From: Acidimicrobiaceae bacterium
GTDB lineage: Bacteria; Actinomycetota; Acidimicrobiia; Acidimicrobiales; Ilumatobacteraceae
Length of the DNA: 61,317 nt
NCBI GenBank assembly: GCA_003569125.1
Contig: BGOG01000010.1
Location: 1 to 61,317, forward strand
Reading direction: 5' to 3'
The translations under genes and the position numbers were made by a program. The first letter of the stretch is position 1, and each line of letters starts with the position of its first letter. The notes beneath the pieces are model-generated. The model did not search any database. It was not told where the DNA came from and saw only the letters and a program-made list of their open reading frames with translations. Of the stretch, positions 51,239 through 60,511 are shown piece after piece.

Positions 51239-51877
51239 TTAACTTAGATCAAGCGGTGAGCGCAAAGAACGCTTGAGTTCGGCAACTCCAGAAGTCGTCG
51301 CGATCACCTCGATCGCATCCCATAGTTTCAAGGCATCATTGCCTCGCGGGATTTTCGAAATCACGGGCCCAAAAAAACTTCCCTCATTCGACGCGCCGGG
51401 TTTGAATGTAAGTATCGGTGTGCCGACATCTTTTCCGGTGCGCGAAAGGGCCATATCTGTCTCGTATCGAATTATTGGCGTATGAGTCTCGTCATCAAAA
51501 GAGTCTGCCCATGCAGTCGGTAACGAAGCATTCTGTAAAATTTCGGTAAGCAACTTGTGCTTGTCGGTGTCGAAACCTTCTCGTTTTTTTTGATTATGAA
51601 ATGAAGTGCCAAAAGCCGTATAAAACTTCGACACTCCATCATTTCCGGCATCGGCACGGGCCGCACTGGCGACATGCAAAGCAGCCAAACCAAAATTATG
51701 TATCAGTTTGTGATAATCATCGTTGGCTCCGTATCCACGATCAGTGTTGATCATCGACAGAGAAATAAACTTCCATGACACTGCGTAGTTGCGAAGATTG
51801 ACAACTTCAGTCACCCAACGCGAAGTTGCCCACGCCCATGGACAACCCGGATCAAAGAAAAATTCTAAATCTGCCAT
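51239..51877 (-). CDS. DsbA-family oxidoreductase, Rv2466c-like with CPWA site
   Basis: 212 residues. The layout FFFDPGCPWAWATSRWVTEVV, FHNQKKR, VGTPILTFKP, FFGPVISKIPRG, KLWDAIEV follows the mycobacterial mycothiol-dependent nitroreductase Rv2466c. Rv2466c has CPWC; here the second cysteine is Ala (CPWA), so a one-cysteine mechanism or mixed disulfide with a low-molecular-weight thiol is expected. It is 13 bases upstream of the acetylpolyamine amidohydrolase on the same strand. Confidence 0.82.
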   Translation of the reverse strand: MADLEFFFDPGCPWAWATSRWVTEVVNLRNYAVSWKFISLSMINTDRGYGANDDYHKLIHNFGLAALHVASAARADAGNDGVSKFYTAFGTSFHNQKKREGFDTDKHKLLTEILQNASLPTAWADSFDDETHTPIIRYETDMALSRTGKDVGTPILTFKPGASNEGSFFGPVISKIPRGNDALKLWDAIEVIATTSGVAELKRSLRSPLDLS

Positions 51878-51905
51878 AGATACAGATTAGACGCTTCGCA
51901 CAAAC

Positions 51906-54805
51906 TTAGGCTCGCTCGACCTCTTTGAGATCGTAGGTTTCGATCACGTCGCCAGGCTTCAGATCTTGGAAGTCCGTCAACTCAAACCACACTCGAAACC
52001 CTCGCGAACTTCGCGCACGTCGTCTTTGAATCGGCGCAGCGTATTGATATTGCCCTTCCAAATGATCGTTCCGTCGCGCAAGAAGCGAACCTTTGAGCCA
52101 CGAGTGATCACGCCAGAAGTTACCGAACAACCGGCAACCGCACCGACCTTCGGAGCCTTAAATATTTCTCGCACTTCGGCTTCACCCGTGACGACCTCGA
52201 CAAATTCTGGGGCGAGCATTCCTTTCATCGCCTTCTCGACATCTTCAAGAAGTTTGTAGATAATTTCGTAGGTTCGTATCTCTACATTTTCTTTTTCGGC
52301 GAGTTCGCGAATCTTGCGATCTGGTCGCACATTGAAGCCGATCAAGGTTGCGTTTGTCGCTGCAGCCAAAGAAATATCATTTTCAGTGATCGTGCCGACA
52401 CCACGATGCACGAACGCCGCGCGCACATCGTCGCGCTCAAGTTTGCGCAAACTCTCGGTCACTGCTTCGAGAGATCCGTGAACGTCTGCTTTTACGATCA
52501 CGTTCAGCGTCGCTACTTCACCTGCTTGAATATGAGTGAAGATATCTTCTAGTTTTACTCCGCGTTGCACTCGGGCATCACCGCGTTGGTTCATCGTGCG
52601 ATATCGCTGCTCGCGAGCACCAGCAACCGTTCGCGCCGTTCGCTCATCAGGTGCAGACCTAAACTCTTCACCGGCACCAGGCACCGCCGACAGACCGAGC
52701 ACCTGCACAGGCGTTGACGGACCTGCTTGTTTTACCTGCTCTCCACGATCGTTAATTAGTGCGCGAACTTTGCCCCACGCTGCACCCGCAACAATCGGGT
52801 CGCCAACTTTCAAAGTGCCTTTGTCGACCAAGATTGTCGCCACCGGGCCACGACCGATATCTAACTGCGCTTCAAGCACAACACCTTTGGCGCGACCAGT
52901 TGGGTTCGCACTCAACTCTTCGAGTTCGGCAATCACATTTAATTGTTCGAGCAAATCGTCTACACCCAGACCGCTCTGGGCTGACATCTCGACAACGATC
53001 GTGTCGCCGCCCCATGATTCTGGCGTCAATTGTTGTTCGGCAAGCCCCGCGAGAACTCGTTGCACATCGGCGTTTTCTTTGTCGATTTTGTTAAGTGCGA
53101 CAACAATCGGCACATCGGCGACCCGAGCGTGATTGATCGCTTCAATCGTTTGCGGCATCACTCCGTCATCGGCAGCAACGACCAACACGACAATGTCGGT
53201 CACGCCCGCACCACGAGCACGCATCTTCGTGAAAGCCGCGTGACCCGGCGTGTCAATAAAAGTAATAAATTTGCCGTCTTTTTCGACTTGGTAAGCACCA
53301 ATGTGCTGCGTGATGCCACCTGCTTCACCAGATACGACATTGGCGTTACGAATTTTGTCGAGCAGAGTTGTTTTACCGTGGTCAACGTGACCCATGATCG
53401 TGATAATCGGTGGTCGCACCCCTTGCAATTCTGGTGTGTCGTCATCGGAGTCATCGAACATTGCTTGCAATTCGAGTTCTTCTTGTTGGCCCGGGTCTAC
53501 GAGCAAAATCTCTGCACCGATCTCAAGTGCGAATATCTCCATTTGTTCGTCGACCAGTGTCATCGTCGCAGTAACCATTTCACCGTGCTCAAGCAAGAAA
53601 CGCACGACATCGGCCGGCGTGCGATTCAATTTCGGCGCGAACTCTTGCGACGAACAACCTCGCTCGATTACAACGATGCCCTCTGGTGGCGGTGTCGCAC
53701 TCGGTGTATAACCCGTCGGGGCTTGTGGCAACTGTTCGTCAAACTCGCGACGGCGCTCACCACGAGTTTTCTTGCGTGGACCTCGGCGTTGACCGCCGCC
53801 CGGACCACGACCACCACCCGGGCGACCTCCAGGACCAGTTGGGCTACTTCGACCGAGCGCGGTTCCGCGTCCACCAGTTGGTGCACCCGGACGACCACCA
53901 GCACCAGCCGGTGCACGACCAGGGGCTGAACGATCTGGAGTAGTGCGACCGCCTGATCCGGCTGGGCCACGACCAAGTTGAGACGCAGGAATTCGACCAG
54001 TGCGCGCATTTGTTGATGGCGCCGTGCTGCGAGGTGCAGAACGATTGAACGGCGGACGAGTTACTCCACCTTCAGGTCGGCGCGCAATTGGCGGAGGCGG
54101 AATCGGACGCGAAGAACCAGGTGGTGGTGGAATCGGACGAGTTGCACCCGGCGACGTTGAACCACCAGGACCAGTCGATCCACCAACACGATTTGGCTGA
54201 GTCGGCTGCGAACCCGGTTTAGACGGTGCAGCCGGTGCAGTTCGAGCAGCAGGCGCTTGCGCCGGTGCTGTTTGCGGCGCCGAGGTAGTTGGCGCCGGTT
54301 GTCGAACTGGCTCGGGTTGAAGCGGTTGTATTTGACGAACAGGTTGAACGGTTGAACGCGCAGTTGAAGTCGTTTGATGAGGTTGTGCCGATGAAACTAC
54401 GCGGCTCGCACCAGCATCGGTCTCGCGCGGGGCAACCGGCGCAACGGCTGCAATTTCTGGCGTTTCAACTTTTGCATCAGTCGCCGAAACTTTTTTCGCC
54501 GCGGCTTTTTTCGCCCCTGCATCAGTGCCTGCGGCTTTCTTGGCAACAGCTTTTTTGACCGTCGCACCCGCGACTTTTTTCGCAGCGGCTTTCTTGACAG
54601 GTTTCGCCGAAGGCTCTTCTGGTTGCGACTCTCGTGTCAAACCTTCGCGATCAGCTCTTGCACGAATGCGATCGGCTTGCGCGTCGATGATCGTCGACGA
54701 TGGACCTTTAACACCGATGCCAAGTTTTCCGCTGAGGTCAATAACCTCAGCGTTTGTCATTCCGAGTTCTTTAGCGATCTCGTGAACGCGTTTAGCCTTT
54801 GGCAA
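51906..54805 (-). CDS. infB: Translation initiation factor IF-2, C-terminal frame break
   Basis: Places initiator tRNA on the 30S subunit; corrected length about 966 residues. N-terminal domain [26 protein letters not shown], then a long Ala/Pro/Gly/Arg-rich linker, GTPase motifs [41 protein letters not shown], and C-terminal domains. After EGFECGL the frame stops; one missing base near 51979-51986 restores [24 protein letters not shown]. It starts at TTG 54805, 5 bases after nusA. The ylxR gene often found between nusA and infB is absent. Confidence 0.93.
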
Positions 54806-54810
54806 AGTGG

Positions 54811-55971
54811 TTAGCCTTTCGATTCTTCAGTTGTTGCACCAGATTGCGCAGCGACTTGTTCTTGACTGAGAATTGATCCGTCGGCAGCGTGCCACTCCAT
54901 TGCACCAGTCTCGATGTTTGTCTTCCATTCACCCTCTGCATATCCAGACTCGGTCGTTGTCTCGACTGCGCGTCGAACCACTCCGTTGCCTTCGGCCGCG
55001 GCTTCTGATTCGCTCTTGATATCAATTCGCACACCGGTCAGTCGTGCAGCAAGCGTTGCGTTTACGCCCATCTTGCCAATCGCCAATGACAATTGAAAAT
55101 CAGGCACGATTACGTCTGCTTGTGTCTCATCGGCGCTCAATCGAACTTCACTGACTTTTGCCGGCGACATTGCTTTGGCAATGAAGTCACGTTTGTCTTC
55201 GCTAAATGGGATGATGTCTACTTTTTCGCCACGCAATTCGTTGACGACCATGCGTACTCGTCCGCCACGCGCACCAACGCATGCGCCGACTGGATCAATC
55301 GCTTTATCGTTCGACCAAACCGCAATTTTTGTTCGTTGACCCGGTTCGCGAGCGCACGACTTGATCTCAACGATGCGGTCTGCAATCTCAGGTACTTCCA
55401 TTTCAAATAGGCGCATGATCAAACCTGGGTGGGTTCGACTGACAACAATCTGCGGGCCCTTCGGTGTACGACGCACTTCAACGATGTACGCCTTGAGACG
55501 CGCATTTGGCTCACGTGTTTCGCCGAGCACTTGCTCTGCTTGTGGCAACAATGCTTCGACGCGACCAAGATCGAGCAGCGTGTATCGAGTGTCCGTCTTT
55601 TGCACGGTTCCTGAAACAATGTCGCCTTCGCGGTTCGCGTACTCTTCGAACTTGCGCTCGCGCTCTACTTCTCGAATTCGTTGACCCATCACCTGACGAA
55701 AAGTCACCGCGGCAATACGACCGAGTTCGTCTTTCTTTGGTGTGTCATCTCGCTCGTTGATCCATTCACCGTCGTCATTCACGTCGTACGCGGTAAAAGT
55801 AATATCCATATTGTCTGGGTTTACCCCAACGATCACTTCGTCTGCTGCGCCAGGTCGCTTTTTATAGGCAGTCGCCAAAGCCTCGACCAGCACCTGCAAC
55901 AGTGCGTCGATTGTGATACCACGATCTGCTGCGAGCATGCGCAGCGCTTCTGACATGTCCATGTTGCTCAT
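54811..55971 (-). CDS. nusA: Transcription termination/antitermination factor NusA
   Basis: 386 residues. N-terminal polymerase-binding domain, S1 domain (EGDIVSGTVQKTDTRYTLLDLGRVEALLP), and KH domains (CAREPGQRTKIAVWSN, DPVGACVGARGGRVRMVVNELRGEKVDII, LAIGKMGVNATLAARLTG). An acidic C-terminal tail of about 65 residues follows. Its start overlaps the rimP stop by 4 bases. Confidence 0.95.
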   Translation of the reverse strand: MSNMDMSEALRMLAADRGITIDALLQVLVEALATAYKKRPGAADEVIVGVNPDNMDITFTAYDVNDDGEWINERDDTPKKDELGRIAAVTFRQVMGQRIREVERERKFEEYANREGDIVSGTVQKTDTRYTLLDLGRVEALLPQAEQVLGETREPNARLKAYIVEVRRTPKGPQIVVSRTHPGLIMRLFEMEVPEIADRIVEIKSCAREPGQRTKIAVWSNDKAIDPVGACVGARGGRVRMVVNELRGEKVDIIPFSEDKRDFIAKAMSPAKVSEVRLSADETQADVIVPDFQLSLAIGKMGVNATLAARLTGVRIDIKSESEAAAEGNGVVRRAVETTTESGYAEGEWKTNIETGAMEWHAADGSILSQEQVAAQSGATTEESKG

Positions 55972-56561
55972 GATGCTTTGGCCTCCGTTGTATTGCCGAA
56001 CTTGTGTTTCGAATTCTTTGAATGACGCGCATCTTCTTTAGACGTCGTCTCGAATTTGAAAACTGTTCGAGCACGATCGATCGTCGAGTAACTGATTTTG
56101 ATTTCGACATCACTCGCGTTGCGCACGGTGATTTCGCGATCATCAGCGCCGACTAATACGCCCTGAATGCGACGCTCGCCACCGGTTTCGAGGGGCGCAG
56201 TCAAGCGCACACTGACAACTTTGTTTACTTCGCGGATGTAATGGCGCGGCAATCGCAAATTGCGCTCGAGTCCGGGGCTTGTCACTTCAAGTGTGTACCG
56301 ACCAGGCACCGGCTCGGAGTGGTCGAACTCTTTTGAAATCAAACGAGTCAATAACCCGATCTTCTCAAGGTCGATACCTGCTGGTTTGCCGTTTTCGCCC
56401 AGCATGCCAGGTTGTGTATCGACGACAACACGCACAACACCGCTCACAAATTCAAGATCGTAGAGATCAAGGCCGAGATCAATGACGATCGGTGTGACAA
56501 GTTCGCTGATACGCGTGACTATTGCATTCGTGCCTACGCTCTCTCCTGCACTCTGGGTCAT
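55968..56561 (-). CDS. rimP: Ribosome maturation factor RimP
   Basis: 197 residues: TPIVIDLGLDLYDLEFV, VVVDTQPG, KIGLLTRLISKEFDHSEPVPGRYTLEVTSPGLERNL. Helps 30S maturation. AAGGAG lies 9 bases before ATG 56561. A TTGACA at 56599-56604 could be the -35 of a proximal promoter, though the downstream -10 is weak. It leads rimP-nusA-infB; a strong hairpin-terminator lies 80-120 bases upstream. Confidence 0.93.
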   Translation of the reverse strand: MTQSAGESVGTNAIVTRISELVTPIVIDLGLDLYDLEFVSGVVRVVVDTQPGMLGENGKPAGIDLEKIGLLTRLISKEFDHSEPVPGRYTLEVTSPGLERNLRLPRHYIREVNKVVSVRLTAPLETGGERRIQGVLVGADDREITVRNASDVEIKISYSTIDRARTVFKFETTSKEDARHSKNSKHKFGNTTEAKAS

Positions 56562-56640
56562 TAGATTCTCTCCTTTCTCTTGATAACACTGCTAAATCGC
56601 TGTCAAATCGCCTTTTTTATCCCCTAAAAAGACACCCGAT

Positions 56641-56675
56641 AGAGAACAAAAGGCGTGGGCCTAAACCCACGCCTT
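56641..56675 (-). terminator. Intrinsic terminator/attenuator upstream of rimP-nusA-infB
   Basis: A 10-bp perfect stem AAGGCGTGGG/CCCACGCCTT (56650-56659 with 56666-56675), 6-base loop, followed on the minus strand by TTTTGTTCT. There is no protein gene upstream on that strand before proS (opposite orientation), so it ends either an unannotated RNA or a leader of the rimP operon. The plus strand lacks a T tail. Confidence 0.75.
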
Positions 56676-56760
56676 CGGTTCAATGAACTTTTAGGTCGCC
56701 TTAAGTATAGGGGCACGGAACTAAAGTTTCAGATGGCGCTAATGCTCGCGCCGCCAAGTG
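56652..56760 (-). ncRNA. Candidate structured leader or small RNA before rimP
   Basis: The roughly 100 bases upstream of the terminator show further pairing: GGCGC/GCGCC (56735-56739 with 56748-56752) and ACTTTAG with CTAAAAGT (one bulge). No open frame of note and no family I recognise. Either an attenuator for the rimP operon or an independent small RNA; a TTGACA on the minus strand inside the proS start could be its -35, but no clear -10 follows. Confidence 0.35.
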
Positions 56761-56767
56761 AGGGCTC

Positions 56768-58540
56768 GTGATTTTGCGGATGTCAACAATGTTTTTAAGG
56801 ACATTACGCGATGATCCAGTTGATGCCGAGGTACCGAGCCATCGGCTTTTAGTGCGGGCTGGATACATTCGGCGCGCCGCCCCTGGCGGTTACACATGGT
56901 TGCCGCTTGGTCTGCGAACCCTGAACCGAGTTGAAACGATCGTCCGAGAAGAAATGGATGCAATCGGCGCACAAGAAGTGCACTTTCCGGCGATGCTTCC
57001 TCGCGAACCCTATGAGACGACCGGTCGGTGGACAGATTACGGCCCGAATTTGTTTCGCTTGCAAGACAGACGCGGCATCGATTTTTTGCTCGGTCCAACA
57101 CACGAAGAGATGTTCACTTTATTGGTGAAGGATCTTTACAGCAGTTACAAAGATTTGCCGCTGTGGCTGTACCAAATTCAAACTAAGTTTCGCGACGAAG
57201 CGCGTCCGCGTGCTGGCCTGTTGCGTGGTCGCGAATTTTTGATGAAAGACTCGTACAGTTTCGATATTGACGACGCAGGGTTGCAACGCAGTTACGACGC
57301 ACACCGCGCCGCATATTTGCGAACTTTTGACAGGCTGGGGTTGCCATATGCAGTTGTCTCGGCGATGTCTGGCGCGATGGGCGGCTCGGCATCTGAAGAG
57401 TTCTTGTTTCCGTGTGATTCGGGTGAAGACACATTTGTTAGTTGCAACAGCTGCTCGTACTCGGCCAATACCGAAGCCGTGCGAGTCGGCGAGCCAGCCA
57501 AGATTGATTACTCGAATCTTGGTGCGGCTGTCGTATACGACACGCCGGCAACGCCGACGATTGCGACCCTGGTTGATTTGTTCAACACACGATCTGATTT
57601 AAAGCACGCCGATCGTCAGTGGATGGCCGCCGACACGCTCAAAAACGTCATCGTTAATTTGCGTTATCCAGATGGTCGCACTGAGCCACTCGCTGTTGGT
57701 GTGCCGGGCGATCGTGATGTCGATACAAAACGTCTTGAAGCACAAGTCTCGCCAGCCGAGATTGTTGAATTCACTGAAGCAGATTTTGCTGCCAACAAAA
57801 ATCTCGTCAAGGGTTACATCGGGCCCCAATCACTCGGGTTGAATAATTCAAGTGGTATCAAATATTTGCTTGATCGCAGCATCGCAATTGGTAGCGCTTG
57901 GATCACTGGCGCTAACGCACAGGGCCGTCACGTTGCGGGTCTCGTTTACGGCAGAGATTTTTCGAGCGACGGCGTGGTTGACGCCGCCGATGTTCGCGAT
58001 GGCGATGCATGCCCGAAATGCAACGCGAACTTACAGATTCGTCGTGGCATTGAAATTGGCCATGTGTTTCAACTTGGCCGCAAATACGCCGAAGCACTTG
58101 GGCTCACGGTGCTCGATCAAAATGGCAAAACTCAAACCGTCACGATGGGTTCTTACGGCATCGGTGTTTCGCGTGCCGTTGCCGCAATCGCCGAAGCAAA
58201 TCACGATGAAATTGGTTTGAAGTGGCCTTCGGCTGTTTCACCGACCGATGTACATATTGTTGTTGCAGGCAAACCTGGTGACGAAACGTCTGCAGTTGGC
58301 GAAGCACTCGCAGCCGCATTGCACGATCAAAACATGACTGTGCTGCTCGATGATCGTAAAGGTGTCTCGCCGGGCGTCAAATTTAAAGACGCTGAATTGA
58401 TTGGCACACCACGCATCGTCATCGCGGGTCGTGGAGTTGCAACGGGTGTCGTTGAAGTTCGCAATCGCCGTGACGGAACTTCAAGTGATGTCGCAATTGC
58501 TGATGCTGCAATGCACATTGTTGCAATGCCGATAAAATAA
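56768..58540 (+). CDS. proS: Prolyl-tRNA synthetase (bacterial type)
   Basis: 590 residues. Class II motifs: [45 protein letters not shown], and [16 protein letters not shown], plus the long editing insertion between motifs 2 and 3 ([11 protein letters not shown] segment onward) of bacterial ProS. GTG at 56768 is preceded by GAGGG at close spacing; an ATG four codons later is the alternative. Confidence 0.95.
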   Translation: MILRMSTMFLRTLRDDPVDAEVPSHRLLVRAGYIRRAAPGGYTWLPLGLRTLNRVETIVREEMDAIGAQEVHFPAMLPREPYETTGRWTDYGPNLFRLQDRRGIDFLLGPTHEEMFTLLVKDLYSSYKDLPLWLYQIQTKFRDEARPRAGLLRGREFLMKDSYSFDIDDAGLQRSYDAHRAAYLRTFDRLGLPYAVVSAMSGAMGGSASEEFLFPCDSGEDTFVSCNSCSYSANTEAVRVGEPAKIDYSNLGAAVVYDTPATPTIATLVDLFNTRSDLKHADRQWMAADTLKNVIVNLRYPDGRTEPLAVGVPGDRDVDTKRLEAQVSPAEIVEFTEADFAANKNLVKGYIGPQSLGLNNSSGIKYLLDRSIAIGSAWITGANAQGRHVAGLVYGRDFSSDGVVDAADVRDGDACPKCNANLQIRRGIEIGHVFQLGRKYAEALGLTVLDQNGKTQTVTMGSYGIGVSRAVAAIAEANHDEIGLKWPSAVSPTDVHIVVAGKPGDETSAVGEALAAALHDQNMTVLLDDRKGVSPGVKFKDAELIGTPRIVIAGRGVATGVVEVRNRRDGTSSDVAIADAAMHIVAMPIK

Positions 58541-58557
58541 AGCAGAGTGCCCACAAA

Positions 58558-59601
58558 ATGAATGCGATCCTTAAACCAGCAATAAAGCACTATGAATGGG
58601 GCGACCGTGCGGCGTTGCCAGATTTGCTGGGTGTGCCCCGCGATCAAAAGCCGTGGGCCGAACTGTGGTTTGGCACTCACCCTGACGGGTGTGCAACTTT
58701 GCAAACAGGCAATGGCGAGACTCAACTAAAAAATGTCGTAGGTGATCTTTCGTTTTTATTAAAACTCATCGCCGTTGCCAAACCACTTTCACTGCAAACT
58801 CACCCGACAACGGCTCAGGCGCTTGAAGGTTTCGCTCGCGAAAATAAACTCGGTGTTGCTCGCACTGCAGCCAACCGCGTCTATAAAGACGAGGCTGCAA
58901 AGCCAGAATTGCTCTGTGCACTTTCTGATTTTCAAATGCTCTGCGGTTTTGCGCCTGAAACCGAGTCGCTCGCCCGCGCCGAACAAAATGGCTGGCTCGA
59001 ACTTGCCGAACACTTGAAACGAGATGGATTAGAAAAGACCGTGCGCTGGGCACTGGATGAAAAATCGCATCCGACCCCGCAAAATCTGCCTGTTCATCTG
59101 CAGTCACTCGCATCTTTATACCCAAATTCAGGCGGAATCCTCGTTGCGTTATTGATGAACCATGTTGTTCTAAAACCTGGTGATGCTATTTTTCTCGAGC
59201 CAGGCAATGTGCATTCTTACCTGAGTGGACTGGCTGTTGAAGTGATGACAAGCAGCGACAATGTAATGCGCGCTGCTTTTACTTTGAAGCATGTTGACAT
59301 GAAAGAATTTTTTGCGACTGCCAACTTTGCGTCTGAAACTCCACGATCCGCTACTCCACCAGTTAACACGGGCGATGTTGCGATCTACGAGATTTCAAGC
59401 GCTCCTTTTAGTGTGCAACGACTCAGCGTGACTGGCACCATATCGCTTACTGCGCAACACGAAGTAGAAATATATTTATGTGTGCAAGGCCAAGCAGGAT
59501 CTCTGCTCCAGGGCCAAGCATGTGTGTTGCGTCGCGGCGAATCTCTGCAACTCGCTGGGCCTTCACTCGTGTTTCGAGTCTGGGGAGATCCAACTAGTTG
59601 A
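58558..59601 (+). CDS. manA: Mannose-6-phosphate isomerase, class I
   Basis: Interconverts mannose 6-phosphate and fructose 6-phosphate using zinc; 347 residues. Seen: KHYEWGDRAALPDLLG, AELWFGTHPDG, LKLIAVAKPLSLQTHPTTAQA, KPELLCALSDFQMLCGF, FLEPGNVHSYLSGLAVEVMTSSDNVMRAAFT. It follows proS by 17 bases and its stop overlaps the next ATG by one base. Confidence 0.93.
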   Translation: MNAILKPAIKHYEWGDRAALPDLLGVPRDQKPWAELWFGTHPDGCATLQTGNGETQLKNVVGDLSFLLKLIAVAKPLSLQTHPTTAQALEGFARENKLGVARTAANRVYKDEAAKPELLCALSDFQMLCGFAPETESLARAEQNGWLELAEHLKRDGLEKTVRWALDEKSHPTPQNLPVHLQSLASLYPNSGGILVALLMNHVVLKPGDAIFLEPGNVHSYLSGLAVEVMTSSDNVMRAAFTLKHVDMKEFFATANFASETPRSATPPVNTGDVAIYEISSAPFSVQRLSVTGTISLTAQHEVEIYLCVQGQAGSLLQGQACVLRRGESLQLAGPSLVFRVWGDPTS

Positions 59602-60488
59602 TGCCTCTAATTAAAAATAGAAAATACCCAATAAGAAAGTTGCTACTCGTCACACTCACTTTTGCGATAACGATTGGCGCCGGTAGCAGTACACCGTTCA
59701 CGCCCAATACAGGGCCATCGCTTTTAATTCTTGGCGACAGTATTACTTGGGGCTCAGATTATTTTGCGAAGGCACAAAAACTAGTCGCCGGTGATGGCCA
59801 ATGGGTAAACGTCGTTTTAGATGGCCAATACTCCCGACGAGTTGCCTTTCCGACCCCGAATACTTCTATTCGCATGTCAGGAGTGAAGAGCTACTTAAAG
59901 CTCAAAGGCGAAGGACTTAACCCCGATGCAGTAATTGTTGCGCTCGGCAGTAACGATGTCGCTCTTGAAACCAAACCCGAGATTTATGAAAAGATCATTC
60001 GAGATCTAATGAACACAATTGGCAATGTGCCCGTAACTTGGCTGACTATCAATCGAAGAGATACCAAGGCGATCTTTGCAAGAAGTGTCGTTTTCAATAC
60101 CGTTCTCGTGAAACTCACGTCCGAATATCCAAATCTGGCTCTCTCGGATTGGTCTGCAATAATTAACGACAATCCGAAGTTAATGGCTTGGGATAAAGTT
60201 CACCTCACACCAACTGGTTACGCGATTCGCGCAAAGCTATACCAGACGCTGGCACGAGAGATATACGAACGATATTGGATCGCCACCTTGCCGACCACTA
60301 CAACCACTAGTTCAACCGTTTTAGCAACTACGACAACTGTCGCCACAACCGTGCCTTCAGCAACGACAACTTTGCCTGGTGAAACAACCACATCAACAAC
60401 CACGACAACAATCGCAACAGCCACAACAATTGCGACCGCGACAACACTCGCAACTGCGACTACAACTACGGTTAAAACCACCCCGTAG
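59601..60488 (+). CDS. Secreted SGNH/GDSL hydrolase with Thr-rich tail
   Basis: About 295 residues. A hydrophobic N-terminal signal (KLLLVTLTFAITIGAGSS) is followed by SGNH blocks: ILGDSITWG (nucleophile Ser), Asn/Gly block VALGSND, and catalytic Asp-His in WDKVHLTPTGY. The last about 65 residues are nearly all Thr with Ala/Val/Ser, ending in short ATATT repeats. A cell-wall-spanning or O-glycosylated stalk is plausible. Substrate could be an acyl ester on a polysaccharide. TGATG overlap with manA suggests coupling. Confidence 0.82.
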   Translation: MPLIKNRKYPIRKLLLVTLTFAITIGAGSSTPFTPNTGPSLLILGDSITWGSDYFAKAQKLVAGDGQWVNVVLDGQYSRRVAFPTPNTSIRMSGVKSYLKLKGEGLNPDAVIVALGSNDVALETKPEIYEKIIRDLMNTIGNVPVTWLTINRRDTKAIFARSVVFNTVLVKLTSEYPNLALSDWSAIINDNPKLMAWDKVHLTPTGYAIRAKLYQTLAREIYERYWIATLPTTTTTSSTVLATTTTVATTVPSATTTLPGETTTSTTTTTIATATTIATATTLATATTTTVKTTP

Positions 60489-60511
60489 ATTAAACCCTGT
60501 TGAGGGTTTGG

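Noticed and set aside
53030-53929. A 299-codon open frame on the plus strand
   Set aside because: It is antisense to infB and mirrors that gene's conserved GTPase domain and Pro/Gly-rich linker; no domain or ribosome site supports it.
60218-60481. Valine-rich frame antisense to the SGNH gene tail
   Set aside because: It is the complement of the Thr repeat (ACN read as NGT/GTN), so the hydrophobic look is a composition artefact.
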